64,000 nt of DNA from the NCBI RefSeq assembly GCF_000182925.2, contig NC_026506.1, positions 2,976,001-3,040,000 on the forward strand, read 5' to 3'. Below, one piece after another: positions 21,986 to 34,999 of this stretch. Under the pieces are notes generated by a model. It was not told the DNA's origin and did no database searches. It worked only from the letters and a program-made list of their open reading frames with translations. The DNA is from Neurospora crassa OR74A. Lineage: Eukaryota; Ascomycota; Sordariomycetes; Sordariales; Sordariaceae. The translations under genes were made by a program, and so were the position numbers. How positions within the stretch are numbered: the first letter of the stretch is position 1; the number at the start of each line of letters is the position of its first letter.

Positions 21986-22690
21986 CTTTATTAGTCGCTA
22001 TTTAGGAAAGTACGTTCTAAATATCCTTTTTATTAATTAATTTATTAATAATTATTAGGTTAATATTATTTAATAGTTCGGTTCAATTTAGTAAATAATC
22101 CGTAGGGATTTTTACCTTTAAGAAAAAGTAATTAGTAAGGATTTTAGTTCTATTATTATAGTTTCTAATTTTTATTACCCTTTTATAGGTTTAAAGAGTT
22201 AGTAACTTAGGCGGGTTTATTAATTAGTAACTTTAAATTTAAATTCATTATTTTAATAATTAAAATTAATTCAAATTTTTTAAGGCTTCGGCAATACTAT
22301 TACGTTACAAAGTTTATTGGGCCTTTGTAATAATCTTCTTCTTTTTTATCATAACTTTAATGATTTCCTTTTGATTTAATATTATTCGGTACTTGAATTA
22401 TTCTTAATATATCTTTTGTATTTCTTTTTAAATTATTTTATATTTTAATATCTATTAATTTACATTCTTCCTTCGGTTTTTCTTCTAGTATAGGATAAAT
22501 TCCTTTACAATATTGGTAAGTTTTTTATTAAATTTATAAAATGGGAATTCAAAGTTCTTTATTATATTAATTCTTTTTAACATTAATAGTTATTTTTCTA
22601 ATACTTCTTTTACCTTTTTTATATTTATAAGATTCTAGTTATATTTTCTTTCTTCTTTAGCTTTTTTATTTTTCTTTCCTACTTAAATTT
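21986..22690 (-). pseudogene. L1 ORF2 linker between endonuclease and RT
   Basis: Homologous to L2 26340-27050 and L3 37230-37950. It is Lys/Glu-rich on minus, with many stops. No named domain is visible. Confidence 0.6.
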
Positions 22691-23340
22691 AAATTTTCTA
22701 AAGATAGTAGTCCGAGCCGGTTTATTCATACCGTTACATTCCTTAATATTCGGCTTTAACCCTGGGTAATAATTATATATAGTTAATTATTTTATCCTCT
22801 TCTCCTTATATCGTGTTTTTGAATTTAATCGGTTTACTATAGGGGGTAAATAAATTGAATCTTTAGTATTATACTTATATCAGGAGGCGAGTAGTTCTTA
22901 GGTTAATTTTACTCCTTAAATCCTAATTAGGAGAGTAGAGATTGAGGTTCCTAATTATAATTAAATTTCTTACCGGGGGTCTAGCCTTAATAAATTCGAA
23001 GAGTGGCGACCTTTACTAATATTTTAGCGTTTTTTATATAAGGATAGGAGAGTAAATAGAATAGATAGTTGTTAGATCCTTTAAATTTTTAAATATAATT
23101 GCAGTTTAATTTTTTCCGGTTTAGAAATTTAAGTCCTTTAAATTCTATTTCTTATTTATATATATTACTGCCGTTTCTTTTTCTAAATAATCAACCCTAA
23201 AATATCTCCCGCTTTTGAAATAATGGATATCCCTATTTGAATACTATTTAGCTCTTAAATTGTTATAATATTATAGGTCTCCTCTTCTTTAAATAGAAAT
23301 TTTCCCCTCTCGTACAATTTCTTTACGTTTTAATAGAATA
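22690..23340 (-). pseudogene. L1 AP-type endonuclease remnant
   Basis: Homologous to the better readable L2 endonuclease at 25640-26340. At 22720-22800 the minus strand carries the block that in L2 reads RNRIIHYI-LLPGVE. This domain nicks target DNA to prime reverse transcription. It is inactive here because of stops. Confidence 0.7.
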
Positions 23341-23544
23341 TTTTTAATTAGACTATTAGTTACTTTAGAATAGGGTTCCTTCTAGTCCCTTAATAGAGGA
23401 TAAGGGTATTATTTCCTTAAGGGGGGATATAATTATATAGGCGCTATTACCTTTATACGACCGATTTCTCCCTATATTATATAAATATGTATGATATATA
23501 TTTATTGGACTTTGTAGGGTTGAAGGTTTTAGTTGGGCGGACGG

Positions 23545-23865
23545 GCTAATAAATTTCTTTAACCGTCCTTTTTTTATACTTCTTTTAATATATTCTTTTA
23601 AAGTAGTAATAGTATAGAAATTAGGGGGGGGCGTCCGGTAGAACGCCCTTAATTATAATTTCTATTATCAATTTTAATATTTTTCCAATTAGGTTCTTAT
23701 AGGGGGCGAATATCCGTAGTCTTTTAATATACGTAATAAACGCTTTTATAATTATTTTCTAGAAAATAGGGTACTCTTCATAGTTATATATATAATACGC
23801 CTTCTTCCTATATAATTTATAATAGATAAGTAATTTGTTATTATTAGATAGGTAATTTACTTTAC
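23545..23865 (-). pseudogene. L1 ORF1 C-terminal part
   Basis: The minus reading at about 23545-23580 gives a G-R-P-R/P-K-basic tail as in L2 (KKGRPRKLIGLFA). It continues the ORF1 broken at 46020 by L2; the junction carries the L2 TSD. Confidence 0.7.
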
Positions 23866-23881
23866 TAAAGCGTTCTTCTTC
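23866..23881. repeat. Left TSD of LINE L2
   Basis: TAAAGCGTTCTTCTTC, repeated exactly at 46004-46019. Sixteen bp. Confidence 0.92.
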
Positions 23882-23911
23882 TATTTTGTATTTCTACTTT
23901 TATATTTTAAA

Positions 23912-24050
23912 CTGCTTTGAAACCGGAAACGCCGATTTCTGGTCGAGGAGTGCTCCAAAACGATAACTGACAACGGCAATCGACTCAGGAGGGTCGTTTA
24001 CGTCCCTCACAATATCCTACGACGAACGCAGCGACGGCGTTATATTATTA
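23912..24050 (+). promoter_or_regulatory. LINE 5' leader (L2 copy)
   Basis: This roughly 140-bp leader is conserved in L1 and L3 and unusually free of RIP changes (GATTTCTGGTCGAGGAGTGC and following). LINEs carry an internal promoter in the 5' region, so this is the place to expect it. No core motif is identifiable. Confidence 0.5.
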
Positions 24051-25490
24051 TTGCCGATGGCCATCGATAGCGGTGTTCGTAGACTCGAAAATAGTATTTA
24101 TAACCCGCTCGCAGAAATCTCAGTATATAATAATCCTAAAGCTATATTTATTGCGAAGACTTCGGATAAAATGGATAAAGATAATGAAATATTAAAGAAA
24201 TTCTTTGTTAAAGCGAATAAATTTATAAACTACAATATTATTTTAACCGAGGATTATTATTAAATTTGAGAATTATTTTTCGAATTTATAAAAGTATACG
24301 TTAGAAAAAGTAGGTTTATACGACCCGAGGCTAATAAGGTTAGAACCGACTAGTTTGTTACTAAGAAGGATTTTAATAATTTAAAGAAGGATATTTTAAA
24401 GGAAATTAAGAAGGGCGCCTAAGAAGTATTGAAGTATTAGGCCGATATTATAGTAAAAGTTAGCCTAAGTAAAATTAGTACTACCCTCTAATAATTATTT
24501 ACTATTATTAAGAAGTTTATCCCCCTTAATTTTAAGCGGTAGTCTATTATTAAAGGAGTAATAATTACTATTAAATTTATAAACCGTCTAAATAAAAATA
24601 TAAAGACGAACCTAATTATTTACTTAGGTAAGAAGAAACTTAATTTAATAATCTATATAATTATTAGAATATTAATAACCGGAGATTATATAATTATATT
24701 TAACGAATCTATATATATCTAATATTAGTGAAATTAAATATAGGTTAAAAAAACTTTCGGCCCCAATATTTTTATTACTATAAGTATTATAAGTATATTA
24801 ATTTGGAACGTACTTTAAAATAATATTAATAATTATACTATAGTAGAAGTTATTTCGAATGTAGTAAAGGAGAAGAATTTAGAGGTATTTATTATTAGAT
24901 TTCGGTTATAGAAGAGAAGGGACGGAGAGAATAGAGGTTTATTTTTTATAGAAGTTGCTACTGCTTCGGTAATGTATTTCCTCTAGGATAATTTCTTTTT
25001 TTAGGACGGTGGTATATATTTATACGAACTATTCTAAATTTTGAGTAACGTTTAGTAATATTTTAAATATTAGGGAATTGGATATATAGTAAAATTCTAC
25101 TATTAAAATAACATTTATACCTATTATAGCGAAGTTAAATACAAAGGAGACTACTTCGGCGAAGTAAATTGCCCGTCTAATAATAATAAGTTATTTATTT
25201 ATTATAAACTATATAAAAAGAAGGGGTATTATATATATAATTATAAGGAGTACCTTATTCTCCGGAAGGCGATTATAAAGGCGTTTATTGTGTACGCTGA
25301 AAGGCCGCGGGTATTCGCCCCCTATAAAAACCTAGTTGGAAAGGTATTAGAATTAATAATAGAAATTATAAATAAAGGTATCCTACTAAATACCCCCTTT
25401 AATTCCCGTATTATTATTACCTTAGAGGGATATATTGGAGGAGGTATAAAGAAGGGACGGCCGAGAAAGTTAATCGGCCTATTTGCCTAA
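24051..25490 (+). pseudogene. L2 ORF1 (gag-like nucleic-acid-binding protein), broken
   Basis: The start is read as the ATG at 24051 or 24057 (MAIDSGVRRLENSIYN), conserved in L3 (AIDSGARRLENSIYN) and L1 (AIDSSTYKLKNNIYN). The open N-terminus ends at 24263 by a stop in an EDYY context. Near 25160-25300 come knuckle remnants (YKLYKKKGYYIYNYKEYLI) and then RRKAIIKAFIVYAERPRVFA. The C-terminus GGGIKKGRPRKLIGLFA is open in 25290-25490. Tad1 ORF1 has the same plan: zinc knuckles, an RPR.FAP segment and a GRPRK tail. It would coat LINE RNA. Confidence 0.85.
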
Positions 25491-25499
25491 TTAAAGCCT

Positions 25500-26340
25500 A
25501 TAACCTTACAAAATCCAATAAATAGATATTATATATACTTATAAAATATAGGGGGAAGTCGGTCGTATAGTAGTAATAGCGCTTATACGATTATAGCCCC
25601 CCTTAAGGAAATAATACCTTTATCTTCCGTTGAAGGATTCGAAAAAACCCAATCCTAGGGTAATTAATAATTTAATTTAAAATACTCTATTAGAACGTAG
25701 GGAAGTTATATAAGAGGGGAAAACCTCTATTCAAATAAAAGGAAACTAATAATATTATAGTAATTTAAAAATTAAGTAGAAATTTAAATAAGGATATTTA
25801 TTATTTTAAAGGCGGAAGGTATCTCGGGGTTAATTGTTTGGAGAAGGGAAGGGCGGCGATATATATAAATAAAAAATAGAATTTAAAGGACTTAGATTTT
25901 TAAACCGAAAAGGATTAGACTATAATTATATTTAAAAATTTAAAGGATTTAATAACCATCTATTCTATTTACTTTCCTATTTTTACGTAGGGAATACCGG
26001 AATATTAGTAGGGGTTACCGCTCTTCGAATTTATTGAGGTAAAATTTCTAACGGGAAACCTAATTACTATTAAGGATTTTAACTTCTATTATCCTAATTA
26101 GAATTTAAAGAATAGAATTAGTTTAAAGGCCGCTCGCCTCCTTATATAAGTATAATATTAGAGACTTAATCTATTTACCCCTTATAGTAAATCGATTAAA
26201 TTCGGGAATACGATATAAGGAGAGAGGAATAGAATAATTCATTATATATAATTATTACCCGGGGTTGAAACTGAATATTAGGGAGTGTAATAGTACGAAT
26301 AAACCGGTTCGGATTATTACCCTTAGGAAATTTGGGTTTA
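25500..26340 (+). pseudogene. L2 ORF2 endonuclease domain
   Basis: The reading around 26040-26330 gives KDFNFYYPN (family GDFN.HHP.W), KNRISLKAARLL, RLNLFTPY and IKFGNTI-GERNRIIHYI (family STIDHIW). These are AP-endonuclease blocks of LINE ORF2. The catalytic GDFN Gly and the D of the IDxIW block appear changed. It follows ORF1 directly, as usual in Tad1-like elements. Confidence 0.83.
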
Positions 26341-28343
26341 AGTAGGAAGAAAAAATAAAAAAGTTGAAGAAGAAGGAGGATATAGTTACAGTTTTATAAA
26401 TATAGAGAAGGTAAAGGAAGCGTTAGAGAAATAGATATTAGTCCTAAAAAGGATTAATATAATAGAAGACCTTGAATTCGCTTTTCGTAAGTTCAATAGA
26501 GAATTTATAGATATTATAGAAGAATTTATTCTATATTAAAAGAAAAGTTAAGGGAGGAGAGTGAATTAATATATATTAGGATATAAGATAGTTACGAAAG
26601 AAGTATACAGGATATATTAAGAGTAATTTAGGTATTAGATAATATCAAATTAGAAGGGGTTTATTAAAACTATAATAAAAAAGAAGAGGATTATTATAAA
26701 AGTTTAATAAATTATATAATATAATAGTATTATTGAAGCTTCGAAGAATTTAAATTATTTTTAATTATTAGAATAATAGGTTTAAATCCGAAGTTACCGA
26801 TTAATAGATCCGCCTAAACTATTAACCTTTTAAATTTATGAAGGAGTAATAGAAATTGGAGATTATAGTAGTAAGGTTGAAATTTTTATTAATTGCTTTT
26901 TCCCGAAGGTAAAGGTCCTAATAAATTACTGACTAGATTAGATTAAGCTATTAGAGGGCGTTAACCCAATAGTTATTAGCGAACTAATTAACGAGGAGGA
27001 CGTTTAGGACATACTCTTCCGAATAGCGCTTAATAAAGCCCTTGGAGTTAATTAGTATTTAAATAAATTTTTAAAATTATATAAATAATTATTTTGGTAA
27101 ATTATAATATATTTAATATCTACTAACCTCTAATTTAGCTACTTCCTATAGCAATTTAAAGATACGAAGGTAATTATCCTTAAAAAGCCCAGAAAGAACG
27201 CCGCTTAATAAAAGTTAGTAGGCGTATAGAAGCCGATATTACTATTTAATAACGTAGGAAAAATCTTTAAAATACTTATAATTAAAGAATTTATATAAGT
27301 AATTAAAAAGTTTAACTTCCTACTAAAGGGCTAAATAAGTAACTAGGCAAGCCGTTTAATAGAATTCATAATCCGGGTAATTATTAATACGGTATATATG
27401 GCCTAAGAATTCGGAATTGTAATATCCCTTTTCCTCTTAGATTTAAAAGGAGCGTTCAATAGAATTAACTATAAGTAGCTTTTATATACTCTATAGGAAA
27501 TATAATTTCTAATATAAATTATTAAGTAGGTAATGAACTTCGTTATTAGAAGAAGAAGTTCCCTCTTCTTTAATAACGAAATATCCTGCCCTTATACAAT
27601 TACTATAAATATATTATAAAGCTCCCTCTTCTCTCCTATTTTGTTTATTCTCTTTATTACCCTATTATATTAGAAGTTAATAATAATTCTAAATATAATT
27701 ATAATCGGCTTCGCAAACAATATTAATATTATAGTAATAACCTATACTACCGAAGAAAACTATCGGATACTATAAGTAATATAGGAAGTATATTTAAAAT
27801 AGGTAAGGGCGAAAAATATAGAATTCGAAGTAATTAAAATGGAATTAATATATTTTATATGGATAAGGGTACTAAGAATAGAAATTCTTTAATTTAGGGA
27901 TATTGTATTTTAACCGACGGAATTAATATAATTCCTAAGGGTCTAGCTAAATTGTAAATTCAATTATAAGACTTATACGGAAGTAGTAAAATAAAAAATA
28001 ATAATTTAGATAAATATATTTACGAAATTAGTAATGAAAAAATAGGGTTACTCCTTTACTCGGGCGAGGGAAATATATATTAAATATATTTGTAGCGCTA
28101 TTATATATAAAGCCTTAATATTCTACTAATTAATTAAAGTTTAGAGAAAATTACGCGGGATTATAATTAGGTTAGTAAAATACTAAATTAGATATTTAAA
28201 AGTTATCGCTGGAATATATAAAGCTACGCTAGTAAGAAATTTAGAAATAGAAATATTCCATCCGCTATTCGACTTTTACTTTAATAAAAGAGTTTAAGCC
28301 TTTAAAGAAAGGTTCGCCTAAATAAATTAAACTTAATTCGTCC
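26341..28343 (+). pseudogene. L2 ORF2 reverse transcriptase domain
   Basis: After a Lys/Glu-rich linker, the blocks IVLRKPRKNAA (27178 on), LFNNVGKIFKILI, LLDLKGAFNRINY and SSLFSPILFI occur in order. The catalytic loop IGFANNINII at 27704-27730 has FANN at 27710-27721 where LINE RT has FADD. LRIEIFQFRD-type thumb sequence follows. Stops occur mainly at Gln codons. Gypsy-2 interrupts it at 28343. Confidence 0.87.
28339..28343. repeat. Left TSD of Gypsy-2
   Basis: CGTCC at 28339-28343 and again at 43503-43507, directly abutting the LTR pair. Perfect 5-bp match. Confidence 0.9.
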
Positions 28344-28568
28344 TGTCATGGCCCAGACCCATAACTGCCCAGAGGTCACGTGGCTGCGCGCCTTCACGAC
28401 GCGCTCCACTACACCCTAACAGACCTTGGCACGCGCACACTACAAAACCCCGCGCAGCCAGCCCACCTTTATACTTTTCCTCTTTCTCTCTTTAGCTTTA
28501 ATATTATATTAACTTACACTACAACCTCCTTGAGCTGGCTTACTCTCGTGATTGTGTGCGCCCTCACA
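28344..28568 (+). repeat. Gypsy-2 5' LTR
   Basis: Begins TGTCATGGCC and ends GCGCCCTCACA. GC-rich and nearly RIP-free, unlike the interior. The 63-codon frame at 28380 is LTR sequence; it recurs at 43314. Confidence 0.94.
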
Positions 28569-28599
28569 TAATATTAAAGCTAAAACCTATTAAGACCGG

Positions 28600-31500
28600 G
28601 GACGGTAACTATAATATCCCAACCCAAATAATATTAATACCCGAAGTCGTCTACTTGAATACGATTAGTAACGACAAAAACCCGAAAATACTTAAAGTCG
28701 CTATAACCGATTATTTAAATTGCAAGAATCCGATAGTTACAATTAACTATAGCGAGAACCCAATATTGTAAAATCTTACTTTAAAACCCGTATTTACTAC
28801 GGTCGAGAGTAATAAACCCCGATATAGCAAATCCTAGTGGTTAGCCTAAGGGTAGTCCGATGGCCGAGAGCTATACCTTAAATTATACTAATATTAATAT
28901 TAAAGAGGCCGAGATGTTTTCCCCTACTATTATTTACCCTCAATTGCTATAGCTAAATCAACCTTTTACCCCCTCTATAGGCGATTAGAATTAAAAACGC
29001 CCTTTACTTAGTTTTTTTACAACCCGAGATTTATCCGTTCAATAGGATTATATTATTACCTAATAAGGTATACCTAATCGCTTACCCCTTACTAAGGGTA
29101 AAATTAATATAAACGGCCCTATCGATAATTTTTAGCTATTACAGTATTGAAAGATGTAGTTTAGTATTGAGTTAATTTGCAATTTTCAAAACGAAGTTCC
29201 TTCGATACGCTCCTCTATTAAGTATATATTATTAGACGTCCGGGAATTTAATAAAATAGTCCCTACGACTTAAATTATAAATTCTAAATTCGAGGATTTT
29301 ACCTAGTATATTCTATAAGAGATGCGAGATCTCTACTAAATTAATATCGTCCTTAAAATAGGTAATAAATACTTTACCCCCTCTTTTAACAATTTAATAG
29401 GCAATGTTATTGATAGGGCGAATTATATAACTAACACTTTTATTAACTATTATAATTTCGGATATATCTATTTTTAACCCTTTATTAAGGATAGATAGAA
29501 ATTAGCAGTTTTAGGGTCTATAAAGGGAGCTATAACTTCGATTTAGTTTACTAACGCATATAATTAAAATCTTACTATAATATAGAATAAGGTCCGCGTC
29601 CGCTTCTTATCCCTACAAACCTTTTACGTATTTATTAACAACTTAGTAGAAATAATAGGGTATATAGATATTATAATTTATAAGATATATTCCTTTATTA
29701 TATATTTTATTTAGAAGACTAAAGAATAGGATACAATTATTATTCGAATTAGGGACGAATGCAATATCGCTATAAACGCGTTTAGGGGAAATATTAATTA
29801 GTAAAAGCACTTAGCCGATCTAGAAATTGAACGCTAATAATTAGAAGATATATTATATAAGGAATGTAAGAAGGTTAAATATATTCATATATTTTACAAT
29901 AAATCGTTAGCCGAATTAGCGGCCGACTATAACCTTTATATTAAAAGAACTACTAAGGCTTATATAAATAAGCTATTCGCCAAGAGGACTATAAATTAAA
30001 TTAAAATCGCCCGTTTTAAAGGAAAGGTTAATACCCTAGTAGTATAGTTCAATAATACTAAAGTCCGTACTAATTTAAAAAGTTTTATTATTTCTATTAG
30101 TTTTGAAGAATTTCAATAATAAGTCTTTCTCTTCGAATAAATTATTAATAATATAAAAGTCGAGTTATTCCCCTTACGTAAGGAAAAAAAGGCGTCCAAC
30201 GCCTCTATTAATATACTTCGAAATAAATTCTAAGCAGCAACGGATAAGGTCAATATATTAAAAAAGAGTAACCGATTCCTTAAAAAATTATTAGTAGTAG
30301 AAAATATCCCTATTCTACAAAATTTAATTAAGAAAATAATTAAACAAAATTTCGTTAATAATTTTACTAAAGCTACGCAAGATAATTTCTATAAGAAATA
30401 TTAAATATAGATCTTACTAATCCAAAAAGTTTCCGAAGCTATTAATAATACTCCCCGAAGCCGGAAAAGCCCTACTAGCACCAATAATCTAATATAAACT
30501 AATAAGATTCTAGGCAGTAGAAGTAATAGTCCGACATTTAGCGATATAGATAACTTCGACTCCTCTAATAATAAATCCAAATTGAACTAGGCTAGTAGCT
30601 ATAATAATAAGCATCCTAAGAGATAATTAAAGAAAATCTTTATTCGTCCGTCTTCTAATATTTTACTTAAACCTAATTCTAAACAATCCTCTTATACTTT
30701 TAGTAATTAAAGTAAAAAGTTTATTAAAGTATTAAATATCCCTTTATTCTATAGTAAATTAAGTAAAAATAAAGTATCTTTTAAAATATAGCTATTTTAG
30801 ATTTGTAGTATACTAAAGATTAACACCCACTATTTTATTTTTAAAAGAATAGTATTTAATATTATTATAGAACGATTGGGAGAGAAGGTTGGCAAAGCTA
30901 TCCTACCTTTCGTTTACGAATATAACAGTAACCCCCTACGCTTAACGATTATTAAAGAATTATTAAACTATTTAAAAGAGAATTATTTAGATAAAACTAC
31001 CGAAGAGAAGGTTAATATAGAATTCGAGAAATTAATTATAAAGGAAAATGAACGTTTCTAAAACTTTAAAATTAAATTTATACGCTTAACTAAATAAATA
31101 CATATCCCCTCTTATTATTAAAAACTTACTATAAGGCGTAAAATCCCTAAACGATTCTACAACCTTACTACAATAATATATCTCAATAAGACTAAGAATT
31201 TCGAAGATTATTGCGCAATTATTTAATTTATTAATAAAAGCTATTAATTAAATATTGCCGTCCCCTTCACTTCCTCAATAAAAAAATTTCGTTATAAAAA
31301 TTTAAGAATAAAGACCGCGGTAGCTATTACCTCTAATTTTAATTAGAATTATTTACTTGGATTTTCCTTCTTTTATAAAAAGTTTAGCGTTAAGAAATAT
31401 TGCTAACTCCAAGTTGAAGGTAAGTATTTTATTTGTAAAAAGGAAGGTTATTAAATATTAGAATATTCGGAGCGACTTTGCATTAAGCGAGCCTACAAAA

Positions 31501-31650
31501 AGTATAAGGCCTCTTAATTTAACACTATAATAGCTTCCCTTCCTGATATTCTTAACGGAGTTATAATTATTAAGTCGGATATCGAAGATTCAGAAGAAGA
31601 GGAAATCATCCTTGAAGAGGAATCGAAAAATTAAATTCCTTAGGGTAATT
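28600..31650 (+). pseudogene. Gypsy-2 gag
   Basis: The first open piece, 28556-28771, ends inside a lysine- and asparagine-rich reading; further damaged frames extend to about 31650. A zinc knuckle remnant at 31425-31466 reads YFICKKEGY-ILEYS (family C-x2-C-x4-H-x4-C), with the first Cys and the His changed to Tyr. Afterward an acidic stretch (DSEEEEIILEEES) precedes the protease. Gag would form the particle and bind RNA. The region is longer than usual, so an additional unrecognised domain may be present. Confidence 0.72.
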
Positions 31651-31779
31651 AACCTCCTTCCTAAGTAAGATATCGATTATATAAAAGGAAATTACAATAA
31701 AGGTACTAGCGTTAATAACCACCTTCTAATTAAATAATTATTTGGGTAAAGGATCTTTTTTTCTAGTTAAATACAAAAT

Positions 31780-32070
31780 AATTTAAAATAAATTATTAAT
31801 TTTTATAATTAAGGCTTTAATCAATATAGGAGCCGATATTTACTTTATTATAAGCAATATATTTACTAAACAGTTATAGTACCTATAATTTAAAATTTAT
31901 AGTAATTTCTAACCCGGTTACATTACCCTTTATTAATAAATTAATCCGGATATTATTAATTAAACTATAAAGGGATATATATATATTTAAGGTTATAAAT
32001 TTTATAACAAATAGATAATTATACTCTTAGGTTTTAATTAAAATATAATTATTGGGAGGATATAGTTGGA
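31780..32070 (+). pseudogene. Gypsy-2 aspartic protease
   Basis: The reading KALINIGADIYFI resembles the retropepsin active site (LIDSGA); here the catalytic Asp reads Asn. The IIIGRIQLE-type block about 75 residues downstream fits the second conserved strand (ILG..WL). It lies between gag and RT as expected. Confidence 0.65.
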
Positions 32071-32479
32071 GTAATACCGAGTGATGGTTAATTATTATAA
32101 TCGACTACTATACTTCCCAAACTCCTTAATCCCTACGCTTAATATTCGTAATATTTAAATACTATAGACCGAACTTTTATATAATCTTAAATATTAGAAA
32201 GAAGTAGCCTAATATAATAATTTAATAAATTAGGAAGATAAGTGACGAATAGATGGAGCCCTCTTACAAATATAATATTACCCTTCGGAATAGGATATTA
32301 AGAAGGATATAAAAGAATTCGATTAGGTAATAGTAGAAATGGAAGGAAGAAGCGTCGGAATATTGAAAATAGAAGAAGAGGTTTATTTAGGAAATAGTAC
32401 AATAGAATTTAGCTTAAGAAATATATTTAAATAAGAAAGAGCGTTATAGAACTATATTAACGAATTAGAAGTAGAATAC

Positions 32480-33442
32480 GCCTTATTTTTTTATAAATTT
32501 ACAATTTCTCCCAATAATAATTTATTATTACTTAATTAGCGACTAAAAGAGTTATATATATTAAAATACTATATTAGAGGCGCCGAAGTCTCCGAGATCG
32601 CGTAGATGGAATAAGAATTCTTCGATAGAATTAAATATAAATATACATCTATAATCGAAATAGCCTAAATAGAATAAGTAACACGAAAAACGAAAGCTAC
32701 TAATCAATTAGCCTCGTATTTACTAAAAGATAATTAAGGCCCGTATTAGTTAAAGAAAATGTTCGATTGGGTAAAAGAACGATTTCGAAATATAGTTGTA
32801 GTAAATATAGTAATATTCGAATATTATTTATATTAAGGAGCTAAAGTAGAATTTACCAACCTATATAAAATTAACGAGTTAATAGATAGTATAAAGGACC
32901 ATATACTCCCCCTAGACGATAATGAATATTGAACCTTAGTTTTGGAAAAATTGCCGGTTTAATACTATAATTATATTAATATTTTTAGTAAATTCGAATT
33001 AGATACTCTATTAAAATATTAAAAGAAGGTCAATTACTAAATTATTTTGGAGGAAGGAAAGTCGCCCGGCGATTTAGGTTATAATTCGCTATATAAAATA
33101 ACCTTAGAGGAATTAGAAGAATATTAAAAATATATTACTAAAAATTTCTAAAAAGGATTTATCGAAGCTAATTTTATACTATAGACGGTGCTAGTTCTAT
33201 TTATCCTTAAAGTTAATAGTAGTTTACACTTCTACGTCAATTATTAGAAGTTTAATATTTTATTAAAGAAGGATTGATATTTATTACCCCTAATTAACGA
33301 AACTTTAGCCCGCATCGGTTAAACTAAAATCTTTTCGAAAATTAATATCCAATAAGCCTTCAACTATATTAGGATATACCTAGACTATAAAGATTTAACA
33401 ATGTTTTGTACTAGGTATAAATTATATAAGTATAAAGTATTA
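32480..33442 (+). pseudogene. Gypsy-2 RT, N-terminal part
   Basis: The block at 32880-33140 (KDHILPLDDNEY, then KFELDTLLKY) is the segment before RT. Then VNSSLHFYVNYQKFNILL, YLLPLINETLARIG, KIFSKINIQQAFNYIRI and a CTRYKLYKYKVL block follow. These match Gypsy RT fingers (S..R.CVDYR.LN..T, YPLP.I.E....L, FSK.D...AF..IR). L3 breaks the gene directly after YKVL. Confidence 0.87.
33429..33442. repeat. Left TSD of LINE L3
   Basis: AGTATAAAGTATTA, repeated at 40378-40391. The duplication is coding sequence of Gypsy-2 RT (YKVL), so the target gene reads on after it. Confidence 0.9.
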
Positions 33443-33545
33443 ATAATAGTCTTATTCCCTATACTATAACTATAGCGCCTTATTGGTATGGGGTCCTTCT
33501 CCAGTTCTCTAAAGGGGAAAACCGTACAGTATTAAGCACCGCCGG

Positions 33546-34939
33546 ATGAAAACCCCCAACTCCATCTCGATTGTAATTCTCTATACCGCTCCTACTTTAC
33601 TTACAACTATAACGGTTCTTACCCACCGCTACAACAAACTAATCTCATTTCTTCCACCGCTACGTCATCCCAATACTAAAACAATAAGGATAATAAGAAT
33701 AGGATTAGACTAAGCGTACCACTTCCTTTACTATCTTTCTATTTTATTCCTTACCGCTCCTTCTTCCGTTTTCTTCCTACTTCCCCATCTTATTTCTCTA
33801 TTTATTATTCCACCTCTCCGCCTCTTTATTCTATTTACAAACCCTTCCTCCCTATTATTTACTTTATTACCCTATAGTTTTATATTTATTTATAATAACG
33901 CAAAAACCCCTTCCCTTATTTATATAATCCCCTATACAACGCCCTTTCTTAATCCTTTTTCTCCTTCCTCCCTATTATACCTTCTAATAAAATAGCTTCC
34001 TCCGGCCGTTATCGCCCTAATTTAATTAATTTAACCTCTAATATAGAAGGTCCCTCCCCTAGCGCGTCCCCGAGCCTTATATCCCTTATAATTGTACTTT
34101 TAGAACCTACGTTCTTTATTCGTACCCTTTGTAACTTCCTTAGTAATTATCTTCCTCCGAACTAATATAGCTTCCTTCTTCGTTCTCTTTAACCCTTATA
34201 CTAACTTAACTAATATTATTCGTAAAATTCCTTACCTTTACTATACTCTAAATCTCGCCTCCGTCCCGCGTAATAATAAACTTAGTTCCCCTAACGCCTT
34301 CTATAAGGTTATTATTAAAAAAATTTATTTTATTTTAATAATTAGTAAATCTCTTATTTTCTATATTTCCTTTTCCTCTATTATTATTTAATTTCTATTC
34401 TAGCCGGCAGTGCCTAGAACGCCACCTACTCCCACACCTATAAGATATATATACTAAATATTCCTATAGGCTTATATAACGTCCGTAACGCTATTTAAAT
34501 AATAGCTATTACTATAATATTAAATAGTTAGAATAGGTTCGAACTTAATTTAGATGCCTTCGTTTATACCGCTAATAATTTTATCTATTATATATATATT
34601 TATTTAGAGTATAACGAATTATTTACTAATTACAAACGTCTTCCCTGCGCTATTAATTATAATATCGCCGATTTCTAGTAGAAGGGTTACTATAAATTAA
34701 TTATAAAAAATACTCGTTATAGCCGTATCCCTTCTCTTTTCGGTAATAGTACTATAAATCCGGTTTAGATTATATCCGGCTCTAATAGTAGCGCTATTAC
34801 TCCTACGTATATTGTATCCGGCAGTAATAATTTTATTACTCCTACTCGTATAATTTCTAATTTTAATAATAATAATTTTATTCCTAGTAACCCTATAATT
34901 ATTAATATTCCCGGCTACCCCCTTATAAATAATAATTAA
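33546..34939 (+). other. L3 3' segment: antisense frames with 39-bp repeats
   Basis: An ATG at 33546 (MKTPNSISIVILYTAPTLL) corresponds to 15387 in L1. Farther on the plus reading gives ELFTNYKRLPCAINYNIADF, KGYYKLIIKNTRYSRIPS and three 13-residue units near 34760-34880, then PLINNN and TAA at 34937-34939. The ATG and the end are not in one frame, so either two ORFs or a frameshift. The same layout occurs in L1, L2 and L5. Confidence 0.5.
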
Positions 34940-34999
34940 ATTTAATAGTACTATAAAATTACTATAAATTAAATTCGTATAATAGAATTATTCGAATAG

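Noticed and set aside
28380-28571. 63-codon frame (and its twin at 43314-43532)
   Set aside because: Both are LTR sequence of Gypsy-2; no domain.
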